Shown piece by piece: positions 44,000 through 52,036 of a DNA stretch of 64,000 bases. A model generated the notes under the pieces. The model did not search any database and was not told the origin of the DNA. It worked only from the letters and a program-made list of their open reading frames with translations. Position numbers and translations under genes: made by a program. The stretch spans positions 90,750 to 154,749 of the forward strand of contig JAJEBF010000061.1 in the NCBI GenBank assembly GCA_022824025.1, given 5' to 3'. Every line of letters starts with the position of its first letter. The stretch's first letter is position 1. Source of the stretch: Caldilineaceae bacterium (GTDB lineage Bacteria > Chloroflexota > Anaerolineae > Caldilineales > Caldilineaceae).

Positions 44000-45027
44000 C
44001 CATCCTGCTGGCTCTTGCCGCCGGTCTGGGGCTCGGTTATCTCCTCGAAAGAGGCGATTTCTGCTTCCATAGCGCCTTGCGCGGCCTCTTCCGACGCCCA
44101 AGTCAACTGAACTTGACGCGCGCCTATCTGTTGTCCATGCTGATCGCCGTGCCCCTCGTCCAGGGCATGATCGCCCTCGGCTGGATCACGCCTTGGGTTG
44201 CGCCATGGGCCTGGCAGGCAAATCTCGTCGGCGGCCTCATCTTCGGCGCCGGCATGGTCGTCGCCTCTACCTGCGTTACCGGCATCTTCTATAAGCTCGG
44301 CCACGGCATGTTTGGCGTGCTCGTCGCGCTGGCAACTTGGGCCATCGGCGATCTGCTCGCCTGGCTCGGGCCGCTCAGCCCGCTGCGCTCCGCATTGAAC
44401 AGCACCCCCGTCGCGGCAAATGGCGAGCCAGCTACGCTACTCAATCTGTTTGGCTCCCCTTTGGGGATCGGAATCCTGATCCTGCTGCTCGCCGCTGCCG
44501 CCGCCTTTCTCTGGCGCAGTCCCCGTCCCAGCCAGGGCGATTACTGGTCATGGCTGCCGCTCGGCATTTCCGTCGGTCTGTTCACCAGCCTGGCCTGGCT
44601 GCTCGCCCGCGCCGCCGGCGCAAACTATACCTTCGGCACATCACGCGTTCCCGCCGCGCTGTATGAGTCCCTGCTCCATGGCGCCGCAACCGGAAACCTG
44701 TGGATCCCTGTCGCGCTGATCGCTCTGCTGCCCGGCGCCTTCATCGCCGCCCGCCGCGCCGGCACTTTCTGGGCCAGGGGCGAAACGCCCGCCCGCTACA
44801 CCCAACTGGCCGCCGGCGGTCTGCTCATGGGCATCGGCGCCGGCGTCTCCGGCGGCTGCAACCTGGGCCACTCACTCGTGGGCGTCCCTCTCCTCAGCCT
44901 CGGCAGCATCACCACCACCCTGGCCATGCTGATCGGGGTCTTCCTCGCCGACCGCGCTGTGGGTCTCTTGCGCCCCCGGCAGCACCAACTGAATCGAACA
45001 TCCGCTGGCGTTGTTTCGCCAAGCTGA
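43996..45027 (+). CDS. YeeE/YedE-family sulfur-compound transporter (TsuA-like)
   Basis: A 343-residue membrane protein with about nine hydrophobic segments. The three family cysteine motifs are present in order: ERGDFCFHSALRG at about 18-30, ASTCVTGIFYKLGHGMFG near 92, and GVSGGCNLGHSLVG near 288. In TsuA these Cys line the path for thiosulfate, so this protein may import thiosulfate or another reduced sulfur compound. It is flanked by two DoxX-like genes on the same strand. The start ATG 43996 overlaps the small open frame before it. Confidence 0.87.
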   Translation: MTILLALAAGLGLGYLLERGDFCFHSALRGLFRRPSQLNLTRAYLLSMLIAVPLVQGMIALGWITPWVAPWAWQANLVGGLIFGAGMVVASTCVTGIFYKLGHGMFGVLVALATWAIGDLLAWLGPLSPLRSALNSTPVAANGEPATLLNLFGSPLGIGILILLLAAAAAFLWRSPRPSQGDYWSWLPLGISVGLFTSLAWLLARAAGANYTFGTSRVPAALYESLLHGAATGNLWIPVALIALLPGAFIAARRAGTFWARGETPARYTQLAAGGLLMGIGAGVSGGCNLGHSLVGVPLLSLGSITTTLAMLIGVFLADRAVGLLRPRQHQLNRTSAGVVSPS

Positions 45028-45068
45028 TTAACGTTGATCAGCTTAAGAATTTGAACAGGAGAAATGAT

Positions 45069-45635
45069 ATGGGTCAAATGGATAGTGGCAACGAACGGAA
45101 TAACGAGATTAGAGAGGAAAACGAGAACCTCAAAGCGCAACTCATCGACATGGGCCAGCGAGAAAGCAGAATGCAACAGGCAGGCGCCATTCTGCGCATT
45201 ACGCTAGGCGTCATACTTGTCGTCACCTGGTACAAAAACCTGCAAGATGGAATCTACACGGCCGATGGCATCGTCGGCCTCTTTAACTATCTCTTCAACG
45301 ACAACGGCGGCGGCCCCGCTTTCTACCAGGCGATCATCAGCGCCACAATCCTCCAGGCGCCCGGACTGTTCGCCGTCTTCCAACTGGTCGGCGAACTCTT
45401 GATGGGGCTCGGGCTGCTGGTCGGCCTCTTCACCCCTCTGGCCGCCGTCGGCGCCGCCCTCTTCTTCTTCAACCTGTTCCTGGCTTACCTCGGCGGCAAC
45501 GAGTGGATCTGGACCTACGTCCTGCTCACCGTCTCTGCCCTGGTTGCAGGACTCGCCCAGTCCGGCCGCGCCTGGGGTTTGGATAGCCTGCTCCTGCGCC
45601 GGTTGGGAGAACCGCCCGGCGGCCCCATCTGGTAA
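45069..45635 (+). CDS. DoxX-family membrane protein 2 with N-terminal coiled-coil
   Basis: A 188-residue protein. The first 35 residues are charged and helical (NEIREENENLKAQLIDMGQR), a likely coiled-coil that is unusual for DoxX proteins. Four membrane segments follow: AILRITLGVILVVTWYKNL, a segment at about 95, FTPLAAVGAALFFFNLFLAY and LLTVSALVAGLAQSGRAWGLD. The long loop between segments 1 and 2 has NYLFNDNGGGP. AGGAGA lies eight bases before ATG 45069. It closes the DoxX/YeeE/DoxX cluster. Confidence 0.83.
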   Translation: MGQMDSGNERNNEIREENENLKAQLIDMGQRESRMQQAGAILRITLGVILVVTWYKNLQDGIYTADGIVGLFNYLFNDNGGGPAFYQAIISATILQAPGLFAVFQLVGELLMGLGLLVGLFTPLAAVGAALFFFNLFLAYLGGNEWIWTYVLLTVSALVAGLAQSGRAWGLDSLLLRRLGEPPGGPIW

Positions 45636-45832
45636 TGACATCATGGTTTTCCGCCCGGACCCCCAATGTTTCTCCCATCTTCCGGAGGGGCGCCAGCGGC
45701 GACTGGCAACGCGAGTTGCGGGCGCGAACCGCTTGACCATTTGAACTCAACTGATCCCGGCTCTCACGGACTGCCCCCCAGGAGAGTTGCCCTGGCAACC
45801 TGAGACCGGATACTGAGAGCTGAGATCTCCGC

Positions 45833-47311
45833 ATGACGGTTCTGAAACTAATCTACATCATCGGCGCTTCGCTGCTGGCCGTCTACGGCCTGCAAGCGCT
45901 CCTTCTGACCCTGATCGCCCGGCGAACGCTATTCGACGAGTCCCCAACATCGCCCCAAGCCCCCAATGCGTTTCCTTCCGTTACCGTCCAGCTCCCCGTC
46001 TTCAATGAACGCCACGTCGTGCGCCGCCTCATCGACGCCGTCGCCGCCTTTGACTGGCCTGCGGACCGGCTCCAGATCCAGGTCCTGGACGACTCCACCG
46101 ACGACACCAGCCAGATTATCACAAATAGCGTCGCCTCCCACCGCCGCAATGGCGCCGACATCACGCAGTGCCGCCGCACCGTCCGCACAGGCTATAAAGC
46201 CGGCGCCCTCCGCGAAGGGCTTGACGAAGCCCGCGGCGAATTCATCGCCATCTTTGACGCTGATTTCGTGCCCCCTCCAGACTTCCTCCAGCGCACCATC
46301 CACGCCTTCGACGACCCTTCGGTCGGTTGCGTCCAGGCCCGCTGGGGTCACCTGAACGCCAACGTTTCCCGCCTGACACTCGCCCAGTCCCTCGGCATCG
46401 ACGGCCACTTCATCGTCGAACAGAAGGCCCGCAACGATCTCGGCGCCCTCCTCAACTTTAACGGCACCGCCGGACTCTGGCGGCGCTCCTGTATGGACGA
46501 GGCCGGCGGCTGGCAGGAGGACACCCTCACCGAAGACCTTGACCTAAGCTACAGGGCCCAGCTGCGCGGCTGGCGCGTCGCCTATCTGCCCGACGTGACC
46601 GTGCCCGCAGAGATCCCCGTCTCCGTCGACGCCTTCAAACGACAACAGTTCCGCTGGGCCAAGGGCAGTATGCAAACCGCCAAAAAACTGTTCATGGCCG
46701 TCCTCGGCTCCTCCCATCCTCTCTGGCGCAAGGCCCTCGGCATCGCCCATCTGACAGGCTACGCCGTCCACCCGCTGATGCTGATCAACCTGCTCTTCCT
46801 GTTGCCCGTGATGTCCTCCTTCAGCCCTGCGCTTCAATTCGCTTCCCTCCTTTCTCTCTCAGCCATCGGCCCGCCTCTGATGTACTGGACCGCCATGCAG
46901 AGCCAGAACATTCCCGTCCGGATCCGCATTCGGCGCCTCATCGTGCTGCTCGGCCTGGGAACCGGCCTCTCCGTCAACAACAGCCGCGCCGTTTTCGAGG
47001 CCATTCTCGGCGTTCGCAGCGCCTTCAAACGCACGCCCAAATTCGCCGTCACCCGCGCCGGCAAAGACTGGCACACCAGCGCATACGCACTGCCCAGCGA
47101 CCCCACCGTCTGGGTCGAAATGATTCTCGCCATCTACGCCAACGCGCTCCTGGTGTACAGCCTCTTCAATGGCTTCTGGTGGCTTTTCCCCTGGCTCTCC
47201 CTCTACGCCTGCGGCTATACCTATATCTCCTACCTTTCCATCCGCCAGGCCTGGGAAAGACGCGGCGCGCTGCGCCACGGTCTGCCCGCGGTGCAGGAGG
47301 TGGGAGATTGA
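45833..47311 (+). CDS. membrane glycosyltransferase, GT2 (cellulose synthase-like)
   Basis: A 492-residue processive-type glycosyltransferase. One membrane segment at about 4-26 precedes the catalytic domain, which has VQLPVFNERHVVRRLIDAV, VLDDSTDDT, IAIFDADFVPPPDFL (the DxD motif), a TEDLDLSYR segment with the catalytic-base Asp, and the QFRWAKG motif (QxxRW). Four or five membrane segments follow. Such enzymes make beta-linked polysaccharides or glycolipids. Its stop overlaps the TTG start of the next gene as TTGA. Confidence 0.92.
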   Translation: MTVLKLIYIIGASLLAVYGLQALLLTLIARRTLFDESPTSPQAPNAFPSVTVQLPVFNERHVVRRLIDAVAAFDWPADRLQIQVLDDSTDDTSQIITNSVASHRRNGADITQCRRTVRTGYKAGALREGLDEARGEFIAIFDADFVPPPDFLQRTIHAFDDPSVGCVQARWGHLNANVSRLTLAQSLGIDGHFIVEQKARNDLGALLNFNGTAGLWRRSCMDEAGGWQEDTLTEDLDLSYRAQLRGWRVAYLPDVTVPAEIPVSVDAFKRQQFRWAKGSMQTAKKLFMAVLGSSHPLWRKALGIAHLTGYAVHPLMLINLLFLLPVMSSFSPALQFASLLSLSAIGPPLMYWTAMQSQNIPVRIRIRRLIVLLGLGTGLSVNNSRAVFEAILGVRSAFKRTPKFAVTRAGKDWHTSAYALPSDPTVWVEMILAIYANALLVYSLFNGFWWLFPWLSLYACGYTYISYLSIRQAWERRGALRHGLPAVQEVGD

Positions 47312-48246
47312 CCGCCCAAAACGAAGAGACAGCCCAAAGCAGCAGAGGCGGGCTGCCCTTGCCCGATGACACCTCCCTGCCCGGGAACAGCCCCCTCCTT
47401 CCACCCTCCGTCCCATCTCCGGAAGAACATTCTTCCCGCCGCGCTCTCCTTGTCATGGCCAAACAACCCATCGCCGGCAATGCCAAGACCCGCCTCGTCC
47501 CGCCCCTCACCAGCGCCGCCGCCGCCTCCCTCTACCACTGCTTTTTGCAGGATATCCTCGCAACCGTGCGCGCCGCCGCCCGCGACGTACCCTTCACCCC
47601 GGTCATCGCCTACACGCCGGCCGCAGCGCAAGATTTCTTTCGCCGGCTCGCCCCCGATTTCTGGCTGATCAACCAGCAGAGCCCCGCTCGAGCAACCGCC
47701 CCCGATCCGCCTGCAGCCGGTCCGCCGCCAGCGCCGAACCCGCGACCCGCACCGGCCGCGCCGCAGCCTGATCTGCAACCTGAGCCGCCCGCTCAACAGC
47801 CGGAACGGTTGGCCGAACGCCTCCAATTCGTCCTCTCCGCTGCCCTGGATCACGGCTTTCGCCAGGTCGCTGCCATCAACAGCGACAGCCCCACCTTGCC
47901 GCCCCGCCTGTTCAGCTCCGCCTTTCAAAGTCTGGACGACCCCCAGATGGATGCCGTCTTTGGGCCCTGCGCCGACGGCGGCTACTACCTCATCGGCGTC
48001 AAAATGCCCCCCGGACGCCTCGTTACAGACGTACAAATGTCCACCCCAACCGTCCTGCGCGATACACTTGCCATCGCCGCCGAAGAAGGCATCCGCGTCG
48101 ACCTCCTGCCCGAGTGGTACGATGTCGACAGCGCCCAAGATCTCGACCGCCTGACAGCCGAACTGGCCTCACATCCGGAACGCGCCCCCGCCACGAGTGG
48201 ATTTCTTGCAACAGCATGGACGTCGATGTCATCATCCCAGCCCTGA
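47308..48246 (+). CDS. TIGR04282/DUF2064-family glycosyltransferase with proline-rich insertion
   Basis: A 312-residue protein. The TTG at 47308 is chosen: it overlaps the previous stop and follows a strong site, GGAGGTGGGAGA. After a 45-residue Pro/Ser-rich leader comes ALLVMAKQPIAGNAKTRLVP, the nucleotide-sugar binding start of the family, then HGFRQVAAINSDSPTLPPRL and VFGPCADGGYYLIGVKMP. Between them, at about residues 128-165, lies a stretch of some 40 residues rich in Pro, Ala and Gln (PPAAGPPPAPNPRPAP) that the family normally lacks. Members are linked to arsenosugar and other glycosyl transfer. The end overlaps the next gene by 31 bases. Confidence 0.85.
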   Translation: MTAQNEETAQSSRGGLPLPDDTSLPGNSPLLPPSVPSPEEHSSRRALLVMAKQPIAGNAKTRLVPPLTSAAAASLYHCFLQDILATVRAAARDVPFTPVIAYTPAAAQDFFRRLAPDFWLINQQSPARATAPDPPAAGPPPAPNPRPAPAAPQPDLQPEPPAQQPERLAERLQFVLSAALDHGFRQVAAINSDSPTLPPRLFSSAFQSLDDPQMDAVFGPCADGGYYLIGVKMPPGRLVTDVQMSTPTVLRDTLAIAAEEGIRVDLLPEWYDVDSAQDLDRLTAELASHPERAPATSGFLATAWTSMSSSQP

Positions 48247-48899
48247 ACGAGGCCGGCAACATCGCCCAGCTCGTGCGCGAAGCCGCCGCGCAGCCGGTTG
48301 CCCGCGTCATCGTCACCGATAACGGCTCCACCGACGGCACCGGAACGCTCGCCGCCGACGCCGGCGCGCACGTGGTCGTCGAGCCCCGCCCCGGCTACGG
48401 GTACGCCTGCGCCGCCGGCGCCGCCGCCGCAACCGCCGACGTCCTCCTCTTCCTCGACGGCGACTTCAGCTCCCTTCCAGCCGAAATGCCCCGCCTCATC
48501 GCCCCGCTTCAACAAGGGCGGGCCGACCTGGTTCTCGGCTCGCGGGTGCTCGGCGAAATCCTGCCCGGCGCAATGCCGCCCCACCAGCGCTTCGGAAACT
48601 GGCTCACCTCCGCTCTCATGCGCTCTCTCTACCGCGTCCCCGTCACCGACCTCGGCCCCTACCGCGCCATCCGCCGCGACCTCCTGCTGAAACTGCGCAT
48701 GCAGGAAATGACCTTCGGCTGGCCAACCGAAATGATGGTAAAATGCGCCAGGTTGGGCGTGCCCATTCTCGAAGTGCCCGTCAGCTTCGCGCCCCGCCGC
48801 GCCGGCCAGTCCAAAGTCAGCGGCACCCTCCGCGGCTCCTTCCTGGCCGCCTACTACATTCTCGGCGTCACCCTGCGCTACGCCTTCACCAACCGGTAA
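48216..48899 (+). CDS. glycosyltransferase family 2 (DPM1-like)
   Basis: A 227-residue soluble GT2 enzyme: VDVIIPALNEAGNIAQLV, VIVTDNGSTDGTG, ADVLLFLDGDFSSLPAEMP (the DGD motif) and LVLGSRVLGE. The later TDLGPYRAIRRDLLLKLRM and GWPTEMMVKCARLG segments follow the polyprenyl-phosphate mannosyltransferase pattern. No membrane segment is clear beyond a weak one near the C-terminus. ATG 48216 fits the family start and gives a 31-base overlap with the preceding gene. A heptamer array follows the stop. Confidence 0.9.
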   Translation: MDVDVIIPALNEAGNIAQLVREAAAQPVARVIVTDNGSTDGTGTLAADAGAHVVVEPRPGYGYACAAGAAAATADVLLFLDGDFSSLPAEMPRLIAPLQQGRADLVLGSRVLGEILPGAMPPHQRFGNWLTSALMRSLYRVPVTDLGPYRAIRRDLLLKLRMQEMTFGWPTEMMVKCARLGVPILEVPVSFAPRRAGQSKVSGTLRGSFLAAYYILGVTLRYAFTNR

Positions 48900-48938
48900 G
48901 CGCTTGCCCATAGAAGAACCGTTTCTCACACCCCACCG

Positions 48939-48985
48939 GCCACTGGCGCTAACTAATCACTGACCACTGACCCCTGCCCACTGCC
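48939..48985. repeat. heptamer array between glycosyltransferase and EamA genes
   Basis: Degenerate units CCACTGG, TCACTGA, CCACTGA and CCACTGC; it ends three bases before the start codon of the EamA gene at 48989, leaving no room for a normal ribosome-binding site outside the array. Confidence 0.75.
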
Positions 48986-48988
48986 TCT

Positions 48989-49909
48989 ATGTCCCACCGC
49001 AAGGCGATCTACTACCAGGCCCTCGCTGCCATACTCTTCAGTACAAGCGGCCTGCTGATCAAAGTGATCTCCGTCGAGCCGCTGCCCCTGCTGGGCGTGC
49101 GCGGCGCCATCGCCGCGCTGGCCATCGCCCTCTACATGACGCGTCCTTTCCTGCAAACCGCGCGCCGAAACCCATCTGACGGCACACACACCAGGCATCC
49201 GGAGCCCAGTCTGAAATTCCGCTTGACACTCCCCATGCTCGGCGGGGCCATATCCCTCGTCGGCGCCCAGGCCTTCTTCATCATCGCAGTCCGCGAGACC
49301 ACCGCCGCCAATGCCATCTTTCTCCAGTACACCGCGCCGATCTTCGTCGCCTTCTTCGGCATTCACTATCTCCGCGAATCCGTCGGCAAACCGGACTGGC
49401 TTGCCCTTGCCGCCGTCGGCGCGGGTCTCCTCTGCTTCTACGGCGACGGCCTGACCGCCGGCGGCGCCTTCGGAAACCTCTTCGGCCTGCTGGCCGGCCT
49501 GGCATTCGCCTGGTTTCTCCTCTTCATGCGCAAACAGAAGGATACATCAACCATCGAAACCGTTCTGCTCGGCAACCTCCTCTCCGCGCTGCTGGGGCTC
49601 CCCTTTCTGCTCGGCGCCGGGCCAACCATTTCCGACTGGATGGGAATGCTCTTTCTCGGCCTCTTCCAGATCGGTCTCCCCTCCATCCTCATCGCCGTCG
49701 CAATCAAAAAACTGACCGCAGTCGAAGCCATCCTCATCCAGACCCTGGAGCCGGTCCTCAACCCCGTCTGGGTCCTTCTCTTTATCGGCGAAATGCCCAC
49801 GACTCTCGCGCTGCTGGGTGGAGCAGTCGTTGTCGGCGCGGTCACATTCCGCTCCATCCTCTCCACCCGCACACAGCCTGCGCAGCCGGCCTCCCAGCCT
49901 ACCGCATGA
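48989..49909 (+). CDS. EamA-family transporter
   Basis: A 306-residue membrane protein with ten hydrophobic segments in two EamA repeats. Segment 1 reads YYQALAAILFSTSGLLIKV; the first repeat ends near FFGIHYLRESVGKPDW, and the second, TVEAILIQTLEPVLNPVWVLL-like, includes IQTLEPVLNPVWVLLFIGE, the typical E-P-V/L signature. Drug/metabolite exporters of this group carry amino acids, nucleosides or other small molecules; the substrate is unknown. The start lies right after a repeat array. Confidence 0.9.
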   Translation: MSHRKAIYYQALAAILFSTSGLLIKVISVEPLPLLGVRGAIAALAIALYMTRPFLQTARRNPSDGTHTRHPEPSLKFRLTLPMLGGAISLVGAQAFFIIAVRETTAANAIFLQYTAPIFVAFFGIHYLRESVGKPDWLALAAVGAGLLCFYGDGLTAGGAFGNLFGLLAGLAFAWFLLFMRKQKDTSTIETVLLGNLLSALLGLPFLLGAGPTISDWMGMLFLGLFQIGLPSILIAVAIKKLTAVEAILIQTLEPVLNPVWVLLFIGEMPTTLALLGGAVVVGAVTFRSILSTRTQPAQPASQPTA

Positions 49910-49928
49910 CTTCGCGACCAGGACCACA

Positions 49929-51974
49929 GTGAGCCGCCTGAACGCCCCCTTCGAAGCCCGCAACGCGATCGCCTACGCACGCCTGGCTTCGGTCCGGCAG
50001 CGCATCCAGGCCTCCTCCCTGCCCGAACGACTCGTCATTCTCCTGGCAGCCCTGCCCCGCCTCTGGCGCCTGGAATACCACAGCGTCTGGTTCGACGAAG
50101 CCATCTCCCTCGACTGGGCCAGGCTCGGACCAGCCCCCATCTGGGCGGACACCTTCCAGCTGATCAGAGACAAACATCCCCCCGCCTACTATCTTGCGCT
50201 CCACTACTGGCAAACCTCTCTCGGCTGGTTCGGCGCAGACCAGAGCGACGCCGCCCTCCGCGTCTTCGGCGTCCTCTTGGGGATTCTCATGGTCTGGGGA
50301 GTCCTTCGTCTTGTGACCCGTCTGAGCGGCCGCGTAGAGGGCCTGTTCGCCGGAGCCTTCACCGCGCTCGCGCCCCTGCTTGTCTGGTACAGCCAGGAGC
50401 TGCGCATGTTCCAGCCCGCCGCGACCGCCATCGTCTGGGCCGCCTTCTTCCTCACTGCCGCCCGCGACCACGCCTCTCCTCACGCCGAGTCACAGGGCAG
50501 AAGCCCCGTTCGGGCTCGCATTCTCTGCTGGGTCGGCCTCATAACGGCGCTCACTTTCGCCCTCTACAGTTATCTCTACGCAGCCTTCTTCCTGCCCGGC
50601 CTTGGCCTGGCCGTGTTTCTGCAAGCCCGCCGCAATGGCTCGCTGGACAGACGCTACATTCTCGAGGCCGTCGCAGCCTTCGCGGCCGTCGCCCTCCTCT
50701 TCCTGCCTCTTGCCCGCAGCGCCTGGGCCGTCAACAGCGCATCCAGCGCGCCCGGCGTCCCCTTTGCCGACTTCCTGCCCAACCTCTGGCGCCAGCTGCG
50801 TCTCTTCACAGTCTGGCATACCGGCTGGCCCGACGCTGTCCGCTCCGCCGCCGTCCTCTTCTTCGCCCTGCTCGTTCTCGCCGGTCTCCTCCTCCCTCGC
50901 CGCGTCCGCCGTGATGCACGTCCATACCTGTGGCTCTGGATCAGCGCGCCGCTCCTGATCGGCAGCGCGCTGCTCGCCACCAACGGGGCCATCTTCCGCG
51001 AGGACCGCTACTTCCTCTTTGTCGCCCCCTTCGTCCTCTGGGCCGCGGCCCGCGGCGCATGCGCGCTCGCCAGATGGAGCCCGTCTACAGGCGCTCTTGC
51101 CGGCCTCGCCGCGCTCGTCCTCCTCGCCGCTTCACTGCCCGTCCTCTGGACGCCGCCGCTCTTCCGCGAAAACTGGCGCGCCGCCGCCGACTATATCCAC
51201 GCCTACCAGCAGCGCAGCCCCCACTCCGCCTCAGCCGCGCTCGTCCACCCCTACTTCCTCCTGCCCGCCCTCAACTGGTACCTGCGCCAGCAGCCCGCCG
51301 CGGCAGAAATGCCCGTCTACGGCAACTTCAACGCCCCGCTGACCTCCGAGCAGGCCGAAACCCTCATCGCCGGCCATCTGCACGACCTGGCCGCGGCCAG
51401 CGGCGTCGATACGCTCTGGCTGCTGCAAAGCCACCTCGCCGGCGTCGATGATCACCGCCTGGTTCAGTCCTGGTTGGATGGAAAATACCCTCTCGTCACC
51501 GAGCAATACCCGGCCGGCGTGGAAATGCGCGGATATGCGATCCGCTACAGATTCCCCGCTCTGCCCGCGCTCTCAGGGGCCGCCCTCTACCCGGACGCGC
51601 CCCTGTTCCCCGGCGTCAATCTCGCCGCCTGCGAGATCGTCACCCCCGTCGTCGCCGCGCGCGATATCCTCTATCACCCGCCCAGCGGTTGGGTCCATTT
51701 GCGGCTATGGTTAAGCAAAAATGAAGAAGTGAACCAGGCGCCCGCGCTCTTCGCCCTGGTCCAGGCCGAGGATGGCCAGATCTGGGGACGTTCCCTCCAA
51801 CGCGCCGGCGACGTTCTTTCCGTCTACCCGCCCACAATCTGGCAGCGAAACGAATTCGTCCGCGTCGAACTTGACGTGAACCTCAATCCCCTGGCGGCTG
51901 CCGGCGCCTACAATGTCAAAGTCGAAGCCGAAGGCGAGCCCGGCGTCCCCTGCGGAACCGTCCAACTCGAATAA
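49929..51974 (+). CDS. GT39/ArnT-like membrane glycosyltransferase
   Basis: About 681 residues. The N-terminal catalytic loop has YHSVWFDEAISLDWARLG, with the Asp-Glu pair of GT-C enzymes, and KHPPAYYLALHYWQ, the family HPP-type motif. About ten membrane segments follow to residue 420. The last 200 residues form an extracytoplasmic domain. Such enzymes use polyprenyl-phosphate sugars, which the DPM1-like gene at 48216 could provide. The GTG at 49929, 19 bases after the EamA stop with AGGA upstream, is preferred; the frame is open back to 49818 inside that gene. Confidence 0.88.
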   Translation: MSRLNAPFEARNAIAYARLASVRQRIQASSLPERLVILLAALPRLWRLEYHSVWFDEAISLDWARLGPAPIWADTFQLIRDKHPPAYYLALHYWQTSLGWFGADQSDAALRVFGVLLGILMVWGVLRLVTRLSGRVEGLFAGAFTALAPLLVWYSQELRMFQPAATAIVWAAFFLTAARDHASPHAESQGRSPVRARILCWVGLITALTFALYSYLYAAFFLPGLGLAVFLQARRNGSLDRRYILEAVAAFAAVALLFLPLARSAWAVNSASSAPGVPFADFLPNLWRQLRLFTVWHTGWPDAVRSAAVLFFALLVLAGLLLPRRVRRDARPYLWLWISAPLLIGSALLATNGAIFREDRYFLFVAPFVLWAAARGACALARWSPSTGALAGLAALVLLAASLPVLWTPPLFRENWRAAADYIHAYQQRSPHSASAALVHPYFLLPALNWYLRQQPAAAEMPVYGNFNAPLTSEQAETLIAGHLHDLAAASGVDTLWLLQSHLAGVDDHRLVQSWLDGKYPLVTEQYPAGVEMRGYAIRYRFPALPALSGAALYPDAPLFPGVNLAACEIVTPVVAARDILYHPPSGWVHLRLWLSKNEEVNQAPALFALVQAEDGQIWGRSLQRAGDVLSVYPPTIWQRNEFVRVELDVNLNPLAAAGAYNVKVEAEGEPGVPCGTVQLE

Positions 51975-51992
51975 AACTTCCCGCCCAGCCTC

Positions 51993-52036
51993 TCACTGAC
52001 CACTGACCACTGACCACCGACCACTGACTACTGCAT
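51993..52036. repeat. heptamer array between convergent genes, containing the recJ stop codon
   Basis: Six units in phase (CACTGAC CACTGAC CACTGAC CACCGAC CACTGAC TACTGCA). On the minus strand recJ reads into the array and its stop codon TAG is at 52030-52028, within the unit GACTACTG. Confidence 0.85.
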
